Program-made: the position numbers and the translations under genes | Notes under the pieces: generated by a model | What the model was told of the DNA's origin: nothing | The model's database searches: none | The model's input: only the letters and a program-made list of their open reading frames with translations | Origin: Cunninghamia lanceolata | Taxonomy: Eukaryota; Streptophyta; Pinopsida; Cupressales; Cupressaceae | DNA: 64,000 nucleotides | Direction: 5' to 3' | Assembly (NCBI GenBank): GCA_027924645.1 | Contig: BSBN01000355.1 | Location: 1,127,001-1,191,000, forward strand | Part shown: positions 12,776 to 25,977 of the stretch, piece by piece | How positions within the stretch are numbered: position 1 is the stretch's first letter | Layout: each line of letters begins with the position of its first letter

Positions 12776-14744
12776 TGAAATTTCTAATTAATCTATATGA
12801 GGAGTAGTGCTAAATAGAAAAGATTTACAAAATTTGAAAAAAGAAATAAACAAACACAACACATTACATAGTGTTTATCCTAGGAAATTTTTTTTGGGAA
12901 AAGAACTCAACCTCTAAACTCTGAACCAATTGTATTCATAGAAATAATGATGATAACAATACAATCACAAGCTCAATCCTTCATAGGAGATCACACCAAC
13001 AATAAGTCTAGAGATATTCTAGTAGCATAACGATACCTTCAAATACAAGTCATACAATCTCCATCCCAAGCACCAAATAAATAGAGCAAGCACAAACCAC
13101 AAACCACAAGTAATTTTACAATAATATGGGCCAAGATTCCATGGGCTAAACATGACACCCAAATCTAAGACCTAAAATCTAATGGCCCCTCCATGATGAT
13201 CAACATGCTAAAAATAGGATTAACTCCCTTTCATAAAATCCATCATAACATCCCACCAAACTTGGGCACTTCACTTTGGGCTCATTATCTCACCTAAAAG
13301 ATGTTCTATGATGTGTCATAACATGGGTGACAACATAAAGGTGTGTCACTTTTTGACCTTAGTGGGCCATACAAATTAACATTTTAATTTGTTTTCATTT
13401 TCTCTCAATTATAACAAGAAAATCGTACAAAATTTGAGGATAATATAAACTAATGATTTGAGATGTTTCTAATTTTAAAAAAATTAAAAATAATTTATCT
13501 CATGTTCTAAATATTTGTTAATAAAATGTTTTTACACTTTATAGTATTTTAATGAGTAATATTTTCTCGTAACACATAACTTGAGCAAGAAATGAAATGT
13601 CTTCATAAATTTTTAAACATAGATTATTAACATTAGTATCTAGGGTACACATAATTTTTTATACCTTTTTCTTGCATATTTTATTTATTATTAAGTTTTT
13701 AAATAAGAACAACTAATTAATTTAGATACATGTTTTCATGTAACACATTTCTTTTGTATACAACTAAATTATTATTTTTTGGTTGAAAGAAGAATATCAA
13801 TATGAAGGGCACTCTTATTTTTTAGAAGTTTTTCTCATTGTTTACTATTTTTCTATGTGTGTAGAACAAAGGCCTTTTATTTTTATAATACCTATTTTTT
13901 ATTAGATGGTAAAAAAATATAAAATAGAAAATAAATAAAATAATAATAGACAAAGATATTTGATTTTTATTATAGACCTATTTTGATTAGAAAATAGAAA
14001 ATAAATATAATAATAAAATAAATTTAGAAAGCTTACTCTGAGGGCTACAATCTTACAAAATTTCATGTCGTGATTTTATCATGAAAAAGGTGTTTTGAAT
14101 TAGTAGTTTGTATCTAAGAAATCCTTCCATGTAGCTTGGAGAGAAAAGGATACCACATAGAATGTTCAAGGGACACAAATATACATGTCAAAAATGTCAT
14201 CTATAATGAACTTAATCTAATTTTCCTTGCATCCCAATATTGAGGCATATTATTTTGCATAAATTTTTAAATTAGCATGTGGTCCATAAGTGGGATGAGA
14301 ATTTATGCTTCCACCCATGTGTCATAAGTTGGTCAACATGTATAGTCCACTTTGTATCCTCCCTCTTACATGCTCTTAGGAGCGTCATAAGATCACCATA
14401 GAATCTCTTACAAATCTTGCAACGTCATAGATGCTCCTACACATCTTGCATGACATTAGATGCTCTCTTACATGTGTAAGGATACAAATTACAAATGGCA
14501 ATAATGTCACCTCAAGTGGGACACCCTTTCTATGAAAGCACAATAAATAAATAAAAATTAATTAAATAACCAAACATTAGGATCATAAGGTGTATGGCAC
14601 TTATCCCGACACATGGCAGAGTGGTGTGTGCTATATTATCATGGCCACAAACTACCAAACAAGGTGGGAAAAAGCAAAAGATAGACTGTAGAATAGAGAT
14701 AATTTCACATTTCATTTTTTAGCACATTATTACTAGGTTTGTAT
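12776..14744. other. About 2 kb of foreign DNA splitting a Gypsy integrase
   Basis: The block separates two collinear parts of one decayed integrase, so it is probably an insertion, perhaps with loss of about 50 codons. The part at about 12870-12920 (TATCCTAGGAAA, then a TTGGGAAAAGAACTCAACCTC-like stretch) resembles the LTR at about 3020-3060. A Copia LTR may therefore lie here on the minus strand. Clear termini were not found. Confidence 0.35.
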
Positions 14745-15440
14745 ACCCTTTGAGTTTAATAAGTGATTAAGGCACCCATTTCATTATGTATATTGTTCAT
14801 ATTCTATTGAGTGAATTCATGGCACAACATCATGAAGTACACCATATCATCCGAGTTAGGTGAATGAAATAGTGGAAGTGTTTAATAAAATCCTAGGGAA
14901 TATCTTACTTCAGATAGCTAATGTTGGGTGCAAAGATTGGGATGAACATGTCCCTTTAGTGTTTTGGGCAAATCACACCACTTGTAAGAGGTTGACATGA
15001 TATACACCATTTCAATTGGTATATGAAATGAAGCAATTATATTAGTTGAGTTTCTAGTACCAAGCCTAAGAATTATGTAGACCACATGATTGGATGATCA
15101 TGAGTCTTTATGTATATGCCTTGATGTACTTGATTAGTTAGAGGTTAAGTACCTGCTTGCACAACGGTGCTAGATAGTAGAGAAAGTTTCTAGAATGTAT
15201 GGAACAATTGACACATTAAATAGAGTGAATTTTAGGCTAGGAAGATGGTGTTGCTTTAAAATAGTTAGTTTCAAAAACACCCAAGCAAATTGGAGGTCCA
15301 ATGGCTGGGGCCATTTATCATCAAGCATAGCATTGTGTATAGTGTAATCAAGTTGGAAATACTTGATGGACATATTTTGCAAGGAATCATGGTTAATGGT
15401 AGTTGTCTTAAGTCATATTATGCAAGACCATATTCTCATT
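14745..15440 (+). pseudogene. Gypsy integrase remnant, catalytic core and C-terminal domain
   Basis: The readings give GTHFI near 14770, then the block from QHHE to IIRV, then DWDEHVPLVFWANHTTCK and YTPFQLVYEMK (about 14935-15035). These match the second half of a Ty3/Gypsy integrase core. The C-terminal module follows to about 15410, with degenerate forms of the motifs for an SKFQKHPGKL-type strand, W.GPF, and a final G.VNG. Frameshifts and stops occur throughout. The style is that of non-chromodomain Gypsy elements (Tat/Athila side), but this assignment rests on a few motifs. Confidence 0.7.
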
Positions 15441-17049
15441 AACTTTCTTCTTTGTTTAGTTAATAAGGTCTTTGAGACCAAGACATAGTGTAGGCTTTTA
15501 TTTCAACATTTTCTTTAGTTCAACACTCCATGATCTATAGATCATTTGCATAATGTCCATATAATGTATAGTCTCATGATTATTCAGGAATTTATTATGA
15601 ATATTCACTGGAAGCTCCTCCAAGAATAGGAGGATGAATAAGTCTACTTAGAAACAAAAATTTAGTTTGCAAAGGCTAGAGAAAAGGTGTGCATGTAAGA
15701 TTTGCACATTCATAATTTTAGGAGAAGGTTGCACCACTTTTTTTAGAATGGTTAGATTATTACAAGGAATTTCAACTACTTGAGTAATTTATTGGGTTTG
15801 GTTGAAGAAGATATGCATGTCTATTTCTTCTTATTCAATTAGAGGGTTGGTTTCATTTGTCTATGTTAAATTCCAACACTTAGGACATATTGTTTATCTA
15901 CATGTTAGATGCATCGATTGTGTAAGTTGAACATTTGTTCTAGGCACTTTAACAAAAAAGGACCATGTGTGTTATTTAGGTTGAAGAGACAAGGAAATGC
16001 ATAGAAAGATGCAGATGCATAGGGAAAAGTGCACATTAGAAGTATAGTGAATTCCCTAAGTATGAAGAATGAACAAAAATAAAAGGATCGTGTGGAGGCC
16101 CATGTCAACTAGTTGGATGCATTAGAAGCTCATTGTAGGAAAACTCAACATAAATTTTTAATTTTGAGAATGTAGGAAAGATGCTCAATGGAACTAATGT
16201 AATGAATTAGAAACACAATTGACATAAAAAAAGGTAACCAAAAAAGTGAATGGTCGGCAAGAAAAGTGGTGGAGATAAGTATGATATGATATATGACATG
16301 CCAAGAATTGTGTGAATAGATGGAAAAAGAGCTTCAGTAATATTTTTAAAAGATAGAAATAATGGAATAACAATGCATTAATGATCACGAGCCATTGAGA
16401 AGGCTATAAAAATGCTCTCATTTCTACATACACATTATTGTTTATAAATATTTGTACAAAACTTACACTTTGTGACGAGATTCTGAGTTGAGTTATTTTT
16501 GAGAAAAATCAAAGGTAAGGGAACTATAGTTAGAGCAATATTCTCATGGCACCAAAAAGATTGTGCACCCATGTGAACACATGGTCTGACAAAAGTAGAG
16601 GGTAAGGGAGGACAATGGACCAAGCCTAGGTTGGGATTGCCAAACCAACTATTGGGGATTTATAGATAAAGCTAGAGTTAATGCGAATTCCAAACATTAG
16701 GTGAAACTAGGTCAAAGGATTTGACAATTTAGAAAAATTTAGGATTGGAAAAAATAATCATAAGTCTATAAAATGAAAACATGACAATAGAAGGAATTGT
16801 TGAGCCTATGAAGCTAGGAGATACCATTACTCTAGGTGGTTGAATGAGTTAGGAAAAGAACTACTTGAAATAGGAATTTAAGATTGAGAAAACTATCATA
16901 TTTTGATAATACATAGGCACTAGTGTGCTTCCTCTTTAGAAAATTCCATAACAAAGACATTTACTTGACCAAGGAATAATAAATTGATGTCAACCCTAGG
17001 TCAATTTATGAGTTTACTAAGTTATCAAGTAATGAGATACAAGGAGCTA
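15441..17049. other. Unassigned sequence, likely decayed 3' part of the preceding Gypsy element
   Basis: No supported gene. Short frames on the minus strand at 15905-16623 carry no motif. The stretch ends at the target site of the Copia element inserted at 17055. Confidence 0.3.
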
Positions 17050-17054
17050 ATGAG

Positions 17055-17567
17055 TGTTGTCATATGGAGCCTAATCGGACTTGGAGGTTAAATTTACCCC
17101 ACTTTTATCAGCGTGGTTTCCCCCCAATTATTTAATGGGGTTGAGGGGAAGCGCCCTTGGCACGCTCCCTGTCGCAATATAGGGCGGGGTCGAGGGGCAA
17201 CGCCCCCAAAACCTCCAACAATTTTTTATTATTTTATTAAGGCATCCGGAGTTATTTTTTCTATTGGACGACATAAAAAACCCTATTTTTTGTAACCGAC
17301 ATAAGGCTTGATAAAGCGGCTAAGAGTTAGGGTTTTCTGTTGATGTATTGTAGCATTTTGCAGTGGTATTGAGTTGGAAGGATTGTTGCTTGTAATCAGT
17401 TTGATTTACTAGATAATAATAGTGGACTCTCTATTGGTGATGTAGCCCGAGTTTGGGTGAACCACGTTAAAACTTGTCTCTCACTGTTAATATTTCTATG
17501 TATTTTCATTCCTCTGTTTAATCTTTATTTTCATTTAATTGATATTTTCTGCATGCAATCCCTAACA
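17055..17567 (+). repeat. 5' LTR of Copia-1
   Basis: 513 bp, TG..CA, directly followed by the primer-binding site. It contains a G/C-rich block (about 17145-17205, GGGGTCGAGGGGCAACGCCC) that can fold, and a TATTTTGT-type AT stretch afterwards. Confidence 0.95.
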
Positions 17568-17569
17568 AG

Positions 17570-17581
17570 TGGTATCAGAGC
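17570..17581 (+). other. Primer-binding site of Copia-1
   Basis: TGGTATCAGAGC, two bases after the LTR, is complementary to the 3' end of plant initiator methionine tRNA. This is the usual primer of plant Copia elements. Confidence 0.95.
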
Positions 17582-17636
17582 GGGTTGTGTTTAATTATCG
17601 TCTGTAGGAAGGGGAGCAATAGCATACGAGGGTAAA

Positions 17637-18486
17637 TTGAAGGTAGATAAATTCAATGGGCAGAACTATCAATTATGGAAGATGCAAATGGAGGATTATC
17701 TCTATCAGAAGGATTTATGGAGGCCGTTGGAAGGAATAGCCAAGAAACCGGCAGCAATGACTGATAAGGATTGGAATCTTCTGGACAGAAAGGCATTGGG
17801 AACCATTCGGTTGTGCCTAGCACCATCTGTGGCATTCAATATAACAGAAGCGATGACAACAAGTGAACTAATGAAAGCTTTGGCTAAATTGTATGAAAAA
17901 TCCTCAGCCTCAAATAAGGTATTTCTCATGAAGTGTTTGTTTAATCTGAAAAATGATTGAAGGTGGATCTGTGACAAATCATTTAAATGAGTTTAATACA
18001 ATTATCAGTAAGTTAACTTCTGTAATAGTGAAATTTGATGAAGTGAGGGCTCTCTTGATATTATGTTCTTTGCCAGAAAGCTAGAATAGCTTGGTAATGG
18101 CTATAAATAACTTTGTCTCTGGTTCAAATACTTTGAAATTTGATGATGTTGTTGGTGTTATCCTTAGTGAGGAAATGCGACGAAAAAGCTCATGAGGGTC
18201 CACGTCAGGTAGTGTTTTGAATACAAAAAGTAGGGGTAGATCAAAGGAGAGAGGAAAAGGTTCTGGAGGTCATGGGAAGTCACAAGGAAAATCAAAGGAC
18301 AAGAGGTCCCAATCCAGAGGACAAAAGAATTGCTGGTACTGTGGGAAACCAAGTCATCTGAAGAAAGATTGTTGGTCTCAGAAGAATAAAGGAGACAAAC
18401 AAGAAGGCAATAAGGAGACAAATGTGGTAAGTAATAAATCTGAAGATGATGCTTTGATTCTTTCCCTAGATAATGTTGATGATTGA
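17637..18486 (+). pseudogene. Copia-1 gag remnant with zinc knuckle
   Basis: Gag forms the virus-like particle and binds the element RNA. The N-terminal half is readable at 17637-17960 (KFNGQNYQLWKMQMEDYL is the classic Copia gag opening). Its expected start codon is TTG. A frameshift near 17955 and a stop near 18083 follow. After a further stop near 18195 the basic tail runs at 18217-18486. This tail has a CCHC zinc knuckle at 18331-18372 (C-X2-C-X4-H-X4-C, all four ligands present). A TGA ends the frame just before protease. Confidence 0.9.
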
Positions 18487-21400
18487 TGGGTTTTAGATTC
18501 AGGGGCCTCATTTCATGCTACACCCCATAGAAGTTATTTTCTTGATTATGTCCAAGGGGATTTTGGGTTGGTTTATTTAGGAGATAACGAACCCTATCAG
18601 ATTGTTGGAAAGGGAAGAATAAAGATTAAGTTGTAGAATGGGAATCATTGGCTACTACAAGAAGTAAGTCACGTTCCAAGGCTGAGTAGGAATTTAGTTT
18701 TAGCAGAGCAGCTAGCTGATGAAGGTTGCATTGTTACATTTACCAATAAAAATTAGAAGGTTTCAAGAGGTGCCTTAATAGCAGAAAAATGTGTGAAAGT
18801 AGACAACTTATATCTTTGTACAGGTCATATTGTTCCTTCTACTTTAGCTATTGTAGAGAAAAAACAAACAAGTTCAGGAACAGTTGCTGCAGGTTCACAG
18901 GAAGAGACTGAAACAGTTGCTGCAGGTTCGAAGAAAACACTGTGGCATAACAGACTTGGGCATATGAGTGAAAAAGGTATGAAGGTACTTCATTCTAAGA
19001 AAGTTTTACTAGGTCTGAAATGTATTAATATGGATTTCTGTGAAAGTTGTGTATGGAAAACAAAATAGAGTCAGTTTTTTCAAGGATGGGAAGCAAAAAA
19101 AAGATGAAAAGTTGGAGCTTGTGCATACAGATGTATGGGGACTAGCTCAGGTATCTTCTCTCAGTGGCTCTCGGTATTATGTTACATTCATAGATGATGA
19201 AACTATGAAGGTTTAGATTTATTTCCTTAGGCAAAAATCTGATGTATTTGAAACATTTAAGAAATGGAGAAGCTTGGTTGAGAATGAGACGGGTAAAAGA
19301 TTAAAATGTCTCAGATCTGATAATGGTGGTGAGTATTGCAGCAAATAATTTGAGGATTACTGTTCTTTTAATGGAATTCGTAGGCAAAAAATAGTTCTAG
19401 GGACTCCACAAGAGAATGAAGTGGCTGAACCAATGAATAGGACAATAATGGAGCGTGCAAGAACCATGAGATTGCATGTTGGGCTGCCTTTAAACATGTG
19501 GGCAGAGGCTGTCAACACCTCTGTATAATTAATTAATAGAGGTCCTTCAGTTCCTTTGTGCTGTGGTATTCTAGAGGAAGCATGGATAGGTAAGAAGGTG
19601 AGTTATTCTTTTCTCAAAACCTTTAGATGTGAAGCATTTGCACATGTAGATTCTGAAAATAGAACCAAGATGGATGTAAAATCAAAAAAGTGTACCTTTG
19701 TTGGATATGGTTTGATGAATTTGGTTATAGGCTTTGGGATTTTGAAAATTAGAAAATTGTGAGAAGCAGGGATGTTGTATTCAATGAGAAGGTGATGTAC
19801 AAAGATCAGTTGTAGCATCATGAGAAGAAAGAAAAGAATTATGTGTTGCTGGATGATACTCCAGATAATGATGTTCCAGTGGTTCCTCATGCTCCGCAAT
19901 ATCAACAAGAAATACCACAAACTCTAGTGAATGTTAGACGGTCAACAAGGCTAAGTAGACCTCCTGAAAGGTTTTCTCCCTCTTTGTATTCTATTTTGTT
20001 AATAGATGCTGGTGAATTAGAAGGGTATGATGAAGCTATGTAGGTGGATACAAAGGTTCAGTGGGAGCTTTCAATGAAAGAAGAAATGGACTCCTTGCTA
20101 AAAAATTATATTTGGGAATTATGTAAGTTGCCTGCAAATAAAAATGATTTACCAAACAAATGGGTTTATAGGCTAAAAGAGGAAGATGGAGGTAAGGAAA
20201 GATTTAAAACCAGGTTAGTTCTAAAAGGATTTACATAGAAAAAAGGTATTGATTTTGATGAGATATTTTCTCCAGTTGTTGAAATGACTTCTATTCGTAT
20301 TGTTTTAAGTATTGTGGCTGCTGAAGATTTGCATTTGGAACAATTAGATGTGAAAACTACCTTTCTCCATGGTGATTTGGAGGAGGAGATATATATGGAA
20401 CAACCCCAAGGATTTGAGGTCAACGGTAAGGAGAAACTGGTGTGTAGATTGAAGAAGAGTTTGTATGGCTTGAAACAAGCACCTCAGAAATGGTATGTGA
20501 AATCTGATAGTTTTATGGTTGAGAAAGGCTACAACCGGTGTAATTCTGATCATTGTGTTTATTTTAAGAGGTTGGATAATGATAGCTACATTATTTTATG
20601 TTTATATGTTGATGACATGCTTGTAGCAGGGTCTAACATGGATCACATAAGAGAGTTAAAACAATAGTTAGCACAATCATTTGCTATGAAGGAATTGGGG
20701 GTAGCAAAACAAATCTTTGGTATGAAAATTTACAGAGATAAGAAAAACAAAAAATTGACTCTATCTCAGGCTAATTATGTTGAAAAGGTGTTGTAGAGAT
20801 TATGTACAGAGAATGCAAAAGCTGTCAGCACACCTTTGCCTAGTCATTTGAAATTGACTAAGGAGATGTGTCCTAAGACACAAGAGGAGGAAGAAAAAAT
20901 GTCTAAGGTACCATATGCTTCAGCTATAGGAAGCCTAATGTACGCCATGGTATGCACGAGACTGGTATTACACATGCTGTAGGAGTCATAAGCAGGTATA
21001 TGAGTCATCCCGGATTGGAGCATTGGAATGCTATAAAATAGATTCTCATATATTTGAGAGGTACATCTAATAAACACTTATGTTTTGGGGGCTCTAATAC
21101 TAATTTAGCAAGCTATGTGGACTTAGATTTGGCAGGGGATATTGATACCAAGCAGAGTACTACAGGTTATGTCTTTACTGTAGGTGGGACATCAGTGAGT
21201 TGGATCTCATGGTTGCAAAAGGTGGTTGCTTTGTCCACCACGGAGGCAGAGTATGTAGTTGCAACAGAGGCAAGCAAGGAGATGATATGGCTGCAATCTT
21301 TCATGGAAGAATTGGGAAAACAACAGACTAACAGTTATTTGTTTACGGATATCCAGAGTGCCATACATCTTGCAAAGAATTATGCCTTGCATTCAAAGAC

Positions 21401-21566
21401 CAAACACATACAGTTAAGGTATCACTTCATTCGATCAGTGTTGGATGATAGACAGTTACGACTGGAAAAGATCCATACAGATGAAAATCTAGCGAATATG
21501 TTTACAAAGGTAGTAACAAGGGAGAAACTAAGCTCCTCTTCAGCTTCAGTTGGTCTTCAAGACTGA
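18487..21566 (+). pseudogene. Copia-1 pol remnant (protease, integrase, RT, RNase H)
   Basis: Protease shows WVLDSGASFH at 18487-18516, with the catalytic DSG at 18496-18504. The integrase zinc region (HNRLGHMSEKG..CESC) is at 18950-19060. The integrase triad is at Asp 19130-19132, Asp 19319-19321 and Glu 19427-19429, the last two in D-X35-E spacing. RT runs from about 20095 to 20950: WVYRLKEE, then the FLHGDLEEEIYMEQPQGF block, SLYGLKQAPQKWY, and an intact YVDD at 20605-20616. RNase H is at 21054-21566 (STTEAEYVVATEASKE, KHIQLRYHFIR). Stops, mainly TAG, and frameshifts near 20960 and elsewhere make it non-functional. Confidence 0.95.
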
Positions 21567-21679
21567 AAGCAAAAATTAGAACAACAGAGTCTAGGGTGCT
21601 TATTTCCAGTGGGAGCTACATGGTCAACAGTGTTATGATTAGTCTCCAAGTGGGAGATGATATGGTGTGGAGTCTCATC

Positions 21680-21697
21680 AGTCTCCAAGTGGGAGAT
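21680..21697 (+). other. Polypurine tract of Copia-1
   Basis: CAAGTGGGAGAT immediately precedes the 3' LTR. A similar CCAAGTGGGAGATGA occurs just upstream near 21645, so the tract region is locally duplicated. Confidence 0.8.
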
Positions 21698-22210
21698 TGT
21701 TGTTATATGGAGCCTAATCAGACTCAGAGGTTAAATTTACCCCACTTTTATTAGTGTGGTTTCCCCCCAAATTATTTAACGGGGTCTAGGGGCAGTGCCC
21801 CTAGTGTGCTCCCTGTCGCAATACAGGGCAGGTCGAGGGGCAGCGCCCCTGAAACCTCCAACAATTTTTTATTATTTTATTAAGGTGTTAGGAGTTATTT
21901 TTTCTGTTGGCCGACATAAAAAACCCTATTTTTGGTAACTGACATAAGGCTTGATAAAAGTGGCTAAGAGTTAGGGTTTTCTATTGATGTATTATAGCAT
22001 TTTGCAGCGATATTGAGTTGGAAGGATTGCTGGTTGTAATCGGTTTGATCTACTGGATAATAATATTGGTCTCTGTTGGTGGATGTAGCCCAGGTTTGGG
22101 TGAACCACATTAAAACTTGTCTCTCGCTGTTATTATTTCTGTGTATTTTTATTCCTCAATTTAATCTTTATTTGCATTTAATTGATATCTTCTGCATGCA
22201 ATCCCTAACA
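21698..22210 (+). repeat. 3' LTR of Copia-1
   Basis: 513 bp, collinear with 17055-17567. It is bounded by the polypurine tract and the ATGAG target duplication. Confidence 0.95.
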
Positions 22211-22215
22211 ATGAG

Positions 22216-22420
22216 AAACCATATCTATATTTGAAAGATGCATTAGATAAATGATTGGTCACAAGCAAGAAAATTTATGTCTTGGTTGATAGTTGCAAAG
22301 GTTCACACGTGTGTTGCTAACATACTTGATCTCAAGGTTAGTGTATCCTGTGCATGTATTGGGATGAAACTTGTGTGCAACACAGCTTGGAGAAATTACA
22401 TGCCCATCAATGTAGCTTAT
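22216..22420. other. Unassigned spacer
   Basis: About 200 bp of sequence between Copia-1 and the gag-only LTR array. Nothing is recognised in it. Confidence 0.4.
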
Positions 22421-23606
22421 TGTAAGGTAGGAAAAACTTCTTCTCAATTAAACGTATCAATTAAGAGAGTTTTTCACTAACCATACACTTGGGTTCTATT
22501 GTTTGATGTTCAAAACCTACACTAGGTCTTACAGAACCACTCGAGTTCCTATGAAAGCAAAACAACTAGACTAGATGCTTTACAATAAAGAAAAAAATAG
22601 AAAAATAATATAAATGAAAAAATACAAAAATAATTTGAAGAAACCAGATGTAGAAGTGGGAAGAAGACTAGAAAAGGAATCTGTCACCGAGAGGAGGAGC
22701 TCACTGCCCTAGACAATAGCGCGCTTCAGGGACATTTGTGCTAAGCACTAACATCCTCAAAGCCACAAAATAATTTTTTTTAGGTTTGTATAGACCTTAA
22801 GCACCTGCACAACACAAGAATGAACAACAAAAATACCCAACAATATGTAGACAACTCTAGAAATGAAAATAAAGAAAATATTCAAATGAAATAAAAGGCG
22901 ACAAGGGAATTACACCAACAAAACCTCCATGTGTTTGAGATGCCTTCACTCAAGGATACCTGCAAAAATATAGAGAATAATGGTTATGCTACTAAGGAGC
23001 TTGCCTCAGTGAAGCCCCGATTTCAGTCTTCTGACCTCCACGAGCAGCGAATGAAAGAAATATTTTGAAAAGCAAAGAACTGTGTGTGCTCCTATTCTAC
23101 ATGTGTCTAGGGAATTAGAGTAGTGACAATGCAAGTAAAATAAAGAGATTGCTTCCTTGGTCCATGGGGAAGACAACGCTTGATCACACAACAAGATAAA
23201 GAAAGATGGTGGTCTACACCATGAAACATTAATAAATAATGGTTTACACCCAACAAATAACTACACTATGTACAAAATGATTCAAACAAGAGATAAAAAA
23301 CTACACAATGAAATAATATTACTAGTTTGAGTGGAGAAAAGGCAGCTGCAATTCCTCAAGAGCTGAAACCTGTTACATAGCTTTCAAATAACCAGTAAGG
23401 GATAGAGCCTTATCAACGAATACAATAACAACAAAAGTCTCCAAGATCTAGTGAAGATGATACCAATATACAAGAGGGCATGAAAACTCCCAATAGCTGC
23501 TATAGAGACATAGTTTACCCAAGGATTTCAAAAATTTGCAGAGAAGAGAGCCGAGAAGATTTTGTAAGATTTCAAGAATGAATGAATGAATGAGTCAAAA
23601 TCTAAA
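22421..23606 (-). repeat. LTR A of the gag-only array (3'-most on the minus strand), truncated
   Basis: It is collinear with LTRs B and C from TGTAAGG until about 23606, where it jumps straight into the gag coding part. The U3 end, polypurine tract and about 2 kb of internal sequence present in unit 2 are therefore deleted here. Confidence 0.8.
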
Positions 23607-24702
23607 GAAAGTCACTACAGAGAACAATGAAAGCAGATATGTGGGTCTGTGGGTCTCCTTTGCCAGTATATTTCTTGAACCGAGGTGCCTTAAGGCCTTG
23701 TGGGAAAGGCACATCAAGAATAGCGAGTGATAGCAGGCTACATTGGCAGTAGGTAGGGACAAGAGGTTGCATGGATGAAGTGTATAAGGAGGCAAGTTGC
23801 TATTGCAGAGAACCAACATTTTGCAAAATTTGTTAATTACATGATTAGTGGTATAAGTAGGTGGAGGAAGAGAGGCAGAAGCAATAGACTGTGAAAGTGG
23901 GTGGGAGACTCCAAGGTTACTAGGTGGAGAATTAATGGCAATGAGACCAAAGGCGGAACAAACCCATATTGATTTATGGGGTTCATTGCACTTCTAGAAA
24001 AAACTAATACCTACACTACTATGCTGTAGAGCACTAATAGCCATTTGAGAAGAAGTAAAGATATGAATCCCTAATGTAGGGAGAGGGAGAGAGATTTAGC
24101 TTCCAGTAATGTTTGACCGGGAGTCCTGAGATTCTATAACATAGCTTGCTAATGGCAGCGTATCACTATGCATGATGTGAGCAATGCCACATAGGAGATC
24201 AAGACCCTTGCGATGACCAGTTAACATCACATAGAGAGCATCAACCAAAGGGATGAAACTACTAGATATATTCTCATGGCATATAAAATTCTGATAATTA
24301 GCTAGATGGTGATCTAAGTCACAAATTTTCTCTAGAGGAACATAGCTAAAGGCTGCCTCATGATCAAAGGCTTCTTTAGCATCATGATAAGAGGTCATGG
24401 GAATAGTCTTGGAAGTAGAAGCAGAAAAAATATTTGTGGTGAGATGTTTAGAAGAAGTCGTAAAGTCTAGAGTAGAATAGGCCATGTAATGGCATCTAAT
24501 ACTCCTACACAACATGAATTAAAAATTGGAAGACTGGGTTGTGAAGCTCATAAGCTAGACAACACATAGTATTATGTTTTGATAAAGAAGAAAGTTTTTG
24601 TTTTTAAATGTTTACGAATAGCAGGTTCACCAAGATGCAAGGTGAACCACATCAATGAAGAGAAGGTTTTAAAATTGTTAGAACACATCGGGCTCACCAA
24701 AA
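23607..24702 (-). pseudogene. Gag-like ORF, first copy (partial)
   Basis: On the minus strand a 139-codon frame (24515-24096) starts MLCRSIRCHYMAYST and includes HDAKEAFDHEA and VPLEKICDLDHHLANY. It matches the second copy at 28485-27790 but lacks an 8-residue stretch and then goes out of frame. The part toward 23607 keeps the beginning of the retrotransposon-gag core seen in copy 2. Expression as an intact gag is unlikely. Confidence 0.65.
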
Positions 24703-25948
24703 TGTAAGGTAGGAAAAACTTCTCCTCAATTGAACGTATCAATTAAGAGAGTTTTTCGCTAACCATATACTTGGGTTGTATTGTTTAATGTTCAAAACCT
24801 ACACTAGGTCTTACAGAACCACTTGAGTTCCTATCAAAGCAAAACAACTATACCTAGAAGTACATAGACGACTCTAGAAATGAAAATAAAAAAATATTCA
24901 AATTTAATAAAACTAAATGAAATGAAAGGAGACAAGGAAAGAACACCAATAAACCTATGTGTGTTTGAGATGCCTTCACTCAAGGATACCTACAAAAAGA
25001 TAGAGTAAAATGGTTGTGCTGCTAAGGAGCTTGCCTCAGTCAAGCCCTAGTTTCAATCTTCCGAACTCCACAAGCAACGAATGATTGAAATATTTTGAAA
25101 ATTAAAGAAATGTGTGTGCTCCTATCCTATGTGTGCCTAAGAAATTAGAGCAATGACAATACAAGTAAAACAAAGAGATTACTTCCCTGGTCTATGGGGA
25201 AGACAACCCTTGATCACACAACAAGATAAAGAAAGATGGTGGTCTACACCATGCAACACTAATAAATGGTGGCTTACACCAAGCAAATAACTACACTATA
25301 TGCACAAACTGATTCAAATAAGAGATAAAAACTACACAACTTTCAAATACCTAGCAATAGATAGAGCCTTCTCAACGAATACAATAACAACACAAGTCTC
25401 CAAAAGTTAGTGAAGATGATACCACAATACAAGAGGGCATGAAAACTCCCAATAGCTACTGTAGAGACAGAGTTTACCCAAGGATTTTGAAAATTTGCAA
25501 AGAAGAGAACTAAGAAGATTTTGTAAGCTTTTGAGAATGAATGAATGAATGAGTCAAAATCCAAGAATCCCCCTCAAAAGGAAGGACTAACCTAAAATAG
25601 AAATCCAAGAGACATTCAACACCTCGGAAGGGCATTACGAAACAGTCTCATCATCACTGAAGGTATCTAGTAACACATAGGAATGGTCACCTGGTGCTAA
25701 ATAGATGCGAGACACTAGCGCATCACAAAGACATCAACACATAATGCTTGAGCCCAGGTGATTTAAGTTCTTGGTTACACGGAACACCTTAGGACAATGT
25801 AGCTAACAAAGCATTCAAACAAAATTTGTTAAAATCAAGAGAAAGAGGCTAGAATGAAGCAAACATTAGCTTAAAATACAAAAAGCGGGTGCAAGCACTA
25901 AAGTGGTTGTCAAACGTAGTGTGAAATTGCAAAGGTATGAAATGTTCA
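24703..25948 (-). repeat. LTR B of the gag-only array
   Basis: TGTAAGG..TTCA on the plus strand, i.e. TGAA..TTACA on the minus strand, 1246 bp. It carries an internal deletion of about 0.3 kb (just after 24845) relative to A and C. It is flanked on its right by a minus-strand polypurine tract. Confidence 0.8.
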
Positions 25949-25977
25949 GTGTTAAATTTATCCCCCACTTTAGTGGG
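25949..25977 (-). other. Polypurine tract of the gag-only element
   Basis: The minus strand reads CCCACTAAAGTGGGGGATAA and then AATTTAACAC, immediately before the LTR start TGAACATT. A run of this type primes plus-strand synthesis. Confidence 0.65.

Larger units (their letters stand above)
17050..22215 (+). mobile_element. Copia-1: complete-ended Ty1/Copia retrotransposon, coding region dead
   Basis: Two 513-bp LTRs (17055-17567 and 21698-22210) enclose gag, protease, integrase, reverse transcriptase and RNase H in Copia order. A perfect 5-bp target duplication ATGAG (17050-17054 and 22211-22215) flanks the element, whose body is 5156 bp. The LTRs start TGTTGT and end CTAACA. They differ at roughly one position in ten by eye, mostly transitions, so the insertion is old. 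At least a dozen stops and several frameshifts inactivate both coding regions. Confidence 0.95.

Noticed and set aside
18164..18511. 115-codon minus-strand frame
   Set aside because: It is the antisense shadow of the Copia-1 gag basic tail and zinc knuckle.
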